64,000 bases of DNA from JAZKDW01 sp040387375. Its GTDB lineage: Bacteria; Pseudomonadota; Gammaproteobacteria; Burkholderiales; Burkholderiaceae_D. The notes beneath the pieces are model-generated. The model was not told where the DNA came from and did not search any database. It saw only the letters and a list, made by a program, of their open reading frames with translations. The stretch covers positions 46,240 through 110,239 of the forward strand of contig JAZKDW010000022.1 in NCBI GenBank assembly GCA_040387375.1. The letters run 5' to 3'. Made by a program: the position numbers and the translations under genes. Below, piece after piece: positions 60,605 through 64,000 of the stretch (position 1 is the stretch's first letter; each line of letters opens with the position of its first letter).

Positions 60605-62458
60605 ATGATCAGGTTTCCAGCCCCGCAGGACCTGAAGCATGGACAGAACCCCTTCGCCGGCAGCAAGTTCGACGACTGGGTATCTGCATCCAGTGTATTT
60701 GCGTTGCTGCAGGAGTCGGGCAAGCAGCATGGGGATCGCATTGCCCTTACCTGGATCAATGACGGCGAGCCAGAGGACAAGCCGCGTCATGTCAACTATG
60801 CCGAATTCATCCAGGAAGTATCACGCACTGCAAACATGTTCCGCTCACTCGGCGTGCAGAGAACGGACGTTGTTGCCTATATGCTTACGGCCTTCATCGA
60901 GACCCAGTACATACTCTGGGGTGCGGAGACCGCGGGTATCGCGTGTCCCATCAACTTCTTGCTGCAGCCAGAACATATCGCGGCGCTTCTGCGGGCCGCG
61001 GGCGCAAAGGTTCTTGTTGCGTGCGGCCCGCGGCCCGGTTCCGACATCTGGCAAAAGGCGCTGCTGGTGCGCAGTCTGGTTCCAGGCCTTGTGCTGGTCA
61101 GAGTGTTCGGACAAAAAACGCACGATGATGACATTATCGAATTCGGGAGCGCATGCCGTGCGCAGCCGGCCGAACTGACATTTCCGGATCGTCCGACCCG
61201 CAGCGACGTGGCAGCCTATTTCCATACCGGGGGCACAACCGGCCTGCCGAAGCTTGTTACCCACACCCATCAAAACCAGCTGGCTGCCGCGTACGGCGGC
61301 GCCGCTGCCGCCAATCTGAAACCATCGGATGTCATTACCAACGGGTTTCCGATGTTCCATGTGGCGGGAACGATATTCTGCAGCCTGTCGCAACTGATGG
61401 CCGGGGCAGGAATATTAATCATGTCCGGCGACGGATTCCGCAATCCGGCGATGATCAAAAATTTCTGGCCCATCGTGCAAAGGTACCGCGTCACCATCGC
61501 CGGCGCCGTGCCCACGGCACTGTCGGCGATCCTGGACCAGGACCCCGGCGACGCCGATATTTCTTCATTGCGCGTTGTCATGTCCGGCGCCGCACCCCTC
61601 CCCCGATCCGTGGCCGAACGGGCTGAACGTGTGACCGGACGACAGGTACACGAGCTGCTCGGCATGACCGAGACCGGCGGCATACTGGCGACCGAAGCGG
61701 CATGGCATGAGCGTGTGCTGGGTTCGGCCGGGCATCCGATACCGTTCGTTGACATGGAAACACGGCGCATGCGGATGGATGGAAGCCTGGGCAGCCGTTG
61801 CGACGCTGACGAGATCGGCGTGTTTGTCATCCGCGGCCCGAACGTGACCGCCGGCTACAAAAATCCGGCACACAATGCAGGCGCGTATACGGACGATGGG
61901 TGGTTTGTATCGGGCGACCTTGGTTATCTCGACACGAGCGGCCGTGTTTTTATCACCGGCCGCGCGAAAGATCTCATTATCCGCAGCGGACACAATATCG
62001 ATCCCGCGATGATTGAAGACGCGTTTCTTGCACATCCGGCTGTTGCCGCTGCGGCGGCGGTGGCCATGCCGGACGCTTATGCAGGTGAGCTTCCGGTGGC
62101 ATTTGTCGTGCTGAAGCCCGGACATAACGTGCCGCCCGAGACCTTGCAGTCATTCGTCGAAGCGCGCATCCATGAACGTCCCGCATATCCGAAGAAAATA
62201 TTCTTTGTCGACAGCCTGCCGATGACCGGGACCGGCAAGGTATTCAAGCCGGCCTTGCGCAATCAATGCGCAGCAAACCTGTTCGCGGAAATTCTGAACG
62301 GTGAACCGGTACGTTCCCTGTCGGTCAGCGAACATTCAAAACCAGGACGGCTGCTTGACATTGACCTCGATGTCACGGCCGGTCAACGCGCAACCGTACA
62401 GTGCCGCATAGAAGAAAAGCTAACGCCTTATCTGCTGTCGCTTGCGTGGAATGCGTAA
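60605..62458 (+). CDS. Acyl-CoA synthetase (AMP-binding family)
   Basis: A 617-residue ANL-superfamily ligase. The P-loop-like motif YFHTGGTTGLPKLVTHTHQN, the A5 motif ELLGMTETGG, A7 FVSGDLGYLD, A8 GRAKDLIIRSGHNIDP and the catalytic lysine in TGTGKVFKPALR are all present. Length and the extra N- and C-terminal parts fit the FadD-like subfamily that activates medium or bulky carboxylic acids. I use the ATG at 60605; an upstream ATG at 60566 would add 13 residues. A TetR regulator is encoded convergently 79 bp after it. Confidence 0.9.
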   Translation: MIRFPAPQDLKHGQNPFAGSKFDDWVSASSVFALLQESGKQHGDRIALTWINDGEPEDKPRHVNYAEFIQEVSRTANMFRSLGVQRTDVVAYMLTAFIETQYILWGAETAGIACPINFLLQPEHIAALLRAAGAKVLVACGPRPGSDIWQKALLVRSLVPGLVLVRVFGQKTHDDDIIEFGSACRAQPAELTFPDRPTRSDVAAYFHTGGTTGLPKLVTHTHQNQLAAAYGGAAAANLKPSDVITNGFPMFHVAGTIFCSLSQLMAGAGILIMSGDGFRNPAMIKNFWPIVQRYRVTIAGAVPTALSAILDQDPGDADISSLRVVMSGAAPLPRSVAERAERVTGRQVHELLGMTETGGILATEAAWHERVLGSAGHPIPFVDMETRRMRMDGSLGSRCDADEIGVFVIRGPNVTAGYKNPAHNAGAYTDDGWFVSGDLGYLDTSGRVFITGRAKDLIIRSGHNIDPAMIEDAFLAHPAVAAAAAVAMPDAYAGELPVAFVVLKPGHNVPPETLQSFVEARIHERPAYPKKIFFVDSLPMTGTGKVFKPALRNQCAANLFAEILNGEPVRSLSVSEHSKPGRLLDIDLDVTAGQRATVQCRIEEKLTPYLLSLAWNA

Positions 62459-62537
62459 AACATGCGCCGATGATCAAGCAAAAAACCAGCCGCCAATAAT
62501 TCCCGATCAGCCTCACCGACCGGATTGCCTGGCCGTC

Positions 62538-63170
62538 TTATTTTTTGCTTTTTGGGCCGGCGACAGGGGCGGATGATTCATTCATTTCTACGGAAAGCCC
62601 GTTCATGAACGTGTCCAGCATCTCGGTCATGGCCCGCTTTGCACTCGTTTTGCTCAGCCCCCATTGCGTGAAATGACCTGACACGTACATGCGCGCGAGG
62701 CCAAAGACCAATGCCCGCCCGCCAAACTGGATCTTGGGCGGGACACCTTCCATGAGCGCGCGCACCTCTTCATTGTCACGACGCAGGGATTCCGATCCAT
62801 CGAAGTCAATCTGGCTTTGCGCGGAGATGATCTGGAAATGGGTGGGATGACGGACTGCCCAGTTCAGATAGGCAATCCCGATCGCGCGGAAACAGGACAG
62901 CGGATCGGGATTGTTCAGCTTTTTCATTTCACTGACAATTTCATTTCGAAAAAACTGCATTGCCTCTTCGGCGACTGCCGTCAAGAGCGCAGTCTTGTTC
63001 GGAAAATGCCGGAACGGCGCTCCGGTCGACACACCGGCACGCCGGGCAACTTCGCGCAAATTGACATTCTCGAATCCACCTTCCTCAACCAGCGCGAGGG
63101 TGGCATCGATTACTGCCTGCCGCAGGTTTCCATGGTGGTAGTTCGAACGGACGGCGATCTCTTTGGGCAT
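62538..63170 (-). CDS. TetR/AcrR-family repressor
   Basis: A 210-residue TetR-type regulator. The N-terminal helix-turn-helix (residues about 12-60) contains HHGNLRQAVIDATLALVEEG and LREVARRAGVSTGAPFRHFP, then NKTALLTAVAEEAM. The C-terminal ligand domain (about 85-190) resembles the TetR_C group with GIAYLNWAVRHPTHFQIIS. It converges on the acyl-CoA synthetase gene. Control of that gene or of fatty-acid or aromatic-acid metabolism is possible but not shown. Confidence 0.88.
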   Translation of the reverse strand: MPKEIAVRSNYHHGNLRQAVIDATLALVEEGGFENVNLREVARRAGVSTGAPFRHFPNKTALLTAVAEEAMQFFRNEIVSEMKKLNNPDPLSCFRAIGIAYLNWAVRHPTHFQIISAQSQIDFDGSESLRRDNEEVRALMEGVPPKIQFGGRALVFGLARMYVSGHFTQWGLSKTSAKRAMTEMLDTFMNGLSVEMNESSAPVAGPKSKK

Positions 63171-63346
63171 GGTTTCTCTTGACGTCGGTTTTCAGGGTTC
63201 CCTGTTGCTGTCAACTGATCGGGTGATCCTTGAAGTAAGCGGTGCATATATACGATGGCCGTATTCTACCGCGAGAGTGTTCTCGTTCCCATCAAATTGC
63301 CGATTCGATTTCTTGCGGGAAGATTCCCCGGTCAACGGGGACTCTT

Positions 63347-63604
63347 TCATTTGGACGGGAGATTCAGGGCGATACCGTGCTCCGGCGTACCCTCCAGGTA
63401 ATCATGTCCCCGGTTCGTCAGGCGCCAGCCGCCATTTTCGGATTCCTCCACCAATCCCTTGTCCTGGAGAAGATTGAGATGGTGGCGAATGATTGGCAGG
63501 TCCACGTTCAGCCGCTGCACAATGTGACTGGTCCCGATGATCGGTTCGGGCGACTGTAGAAGCTGGCCCAGGATGGCTTCCATCAGCATTTGATCACGCT
63601 TCAT
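63347..63604 (-). CDS. Small winged-helix protein, DUF2513-like
   Basis: An 85-residue protein beginning MKRDQMLMEAILGQLLQS, with the ATG at 63604 preceded by GAGGAAG. The pattern MKRD at the start, the helix IIRHHLNLLQDKGLVEESEN and GGWRLTNRGHDYLEGT form a winged helix of the DUF2513 kind, common on prophages and genomic islands. It may be a small DNA-binding regulator. No phage genes are around it. Confidence 0.7.
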   Translation of the reverse strand: MKRDQMLMEAILGQLLQSPEPIIGTSHIVQRLNVDLPIIRHHLNLLQDKGLVEESENGGWRLTNRGHDYLEGTPEHGIALNLPSK

Positions 63605-64000
63605 GACTTCCTCAATTACAAAAAATGCCATCTTAGCGGAATTCAGGCTGGGTATGGCTTCAGAGGGGAATCTTCGATAGCTTGGGATGGATGGCGTTGT
63701 TCCTGCGAATGCGGAATTTTAGGCTTCGGTCGAGCACCGTATGGGTTCCCGCCTGCAGCGCGCATATTCGCTTGCAAGCGAATACCGTTTCGCAGGCGTG
63801 AGGCAATGCCTCACGAAACCCCTGCTACACCCTGCGCGGGAACGACGGTAGTAATTTCAGCGTTACCCGTGAAGGGTCAGTCAAACGCCTTCAAAGTGCA
63901 AACATGCAGTACCGCGCAAGTCAAAATTCCGTCGTTCCCGCGAAGGCGCACTGCTGTCCGGAATAATCTTCTTGACGATTTCATGGGAATAGGCACCCCT
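63605..64000. other. Right-edge intergenic region with repeats
   Basis: No gene is recognised in this last 396 bp. It contains the inverted copy of the short palindromic element (63756-63831) within REP-like arms, and a further REP-like half CGTCGTTCCCGCGAAGG at about 63931-63947. Confidence 0.5.
63756..63831 (-). repeat. Short mobile palindromic element, copy C, inside a REP-like palindrome
   Basis: Read on the minus strand it starts GGTGTAGCAGGGGTTTCGTG and has the same GTGAGGCATTGCCTCAC hairpin, then ATTCGCTTGCAAGCGAAT and GCGCGCTG; it is 76 bp long, the same as copy A. CTG stands at both borders (63753-63755 and 63832-63834). Removing it and one CTG leaves GTTCCCGCCTGCGCGGGAAC, a perfect palindrome. 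Confidence 0.8.

Overview
The window looks like a chromosomal segment of a Burkholderiales betaproteobacterium, most likely of the Oxalobacteraceae/Herbaspirillum type. This rests on gene content: a phasin, a DUF3348-DUF802-OmpA-DUF2894 operon, GcvA-like LysR and IclR regulators, a YbaL-type antiporter, TamAB and a REP-associated transposase. Base composition is even and GC-rich, and there is no rRNA, recognisable tRNA or CRISPR array. Family assignments come from reading translations and motifs by eye; no database search was run.

Region by region. 1-4.3 kb: an aromatic-ring flavoprotein hydroxylase (cut by the left edge) divergent from an IclR regulator, a decayed CoA-transferase, and a radical SAM/SPASM protein. 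4.3-8.4 kb: an intact PAS-GGDEF-EAL protein and an alpha/beta hydrolase. 8.5-13.6 kb (minus strand): a giant DUF2339 membrane protein with an extra C-terminal domain, a GYD protein and a LysM lipoprotein with a tandem-repeat linker. 14.3-15.9 kb: a KaiC-like ATPase fragment joined to a PAS-GGDEF protein whose EAL domain is mostly deleted. 16.1-17.6 kb: a complete IS4-family insertion. 18-24 kb: a Kef/YbaL antiporter, a GGDEF-EAL gene with an amber codon exactly at the GGDEF glutamate, and a hybrid histidine kinase. 24-34 kb: envelope and stress genes (Deg protease, CBS protein, site-2 protease, BON lipoprotein, TamA, TamB). 34-43.4 kb: a broken DUF4197 gene, an antiporter, a phasin, a DehI-like protein, an attachment-family protein, M23 peptidase, GNAT, GH16, an FMN reductase, a DUF5996 protein and the REP-associated (RAYT) transposase. 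43.6-49.1 kb: a compact putative catabolic operon (CmcJ-type oxygenase, DsbA-like isomerase, MFS, PEP-mutase-like lyase) divergent from a LysR regulator, followed by a UbiX homologue. 49.3-52 kb: YedK/SRAP, a DUF3750 protein and an unrecognised protein. 52-56.5 kb: a four-gene operon with a clear sigma-70 promoter encoding a MotA/ZorA-like channel protein with a tail of about 530 residues, a MotB/ZorB-like OmpA protein, and two soluble partners. 56.9-63.6 kb: an SH3 protein, a class C beta-lactamase-fold hydrolase, an acyl-CoA synthetase, a TetR regulator and a small winged-helix protein.

Three observations stand out. First, the ion-driven motor-like operon at 52-56.5 kb resembles the ZorAB core of Zorya defence but has different partners; it is the best candidate for an undescribed system. 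Second, the intergenic DNA is layered with mobile palindromic repeats: GTAG-type REP hairpins that may belong to the RAYT, a second REP-like family, and a short roughly 76-105-bp element that sits inside other palindromes at all three of its sites. Third, several genes carry clean internal lesions (amber codon, in-frame deletion, deletion with frameshift), including two of the three cyclic-di-GMP genes.
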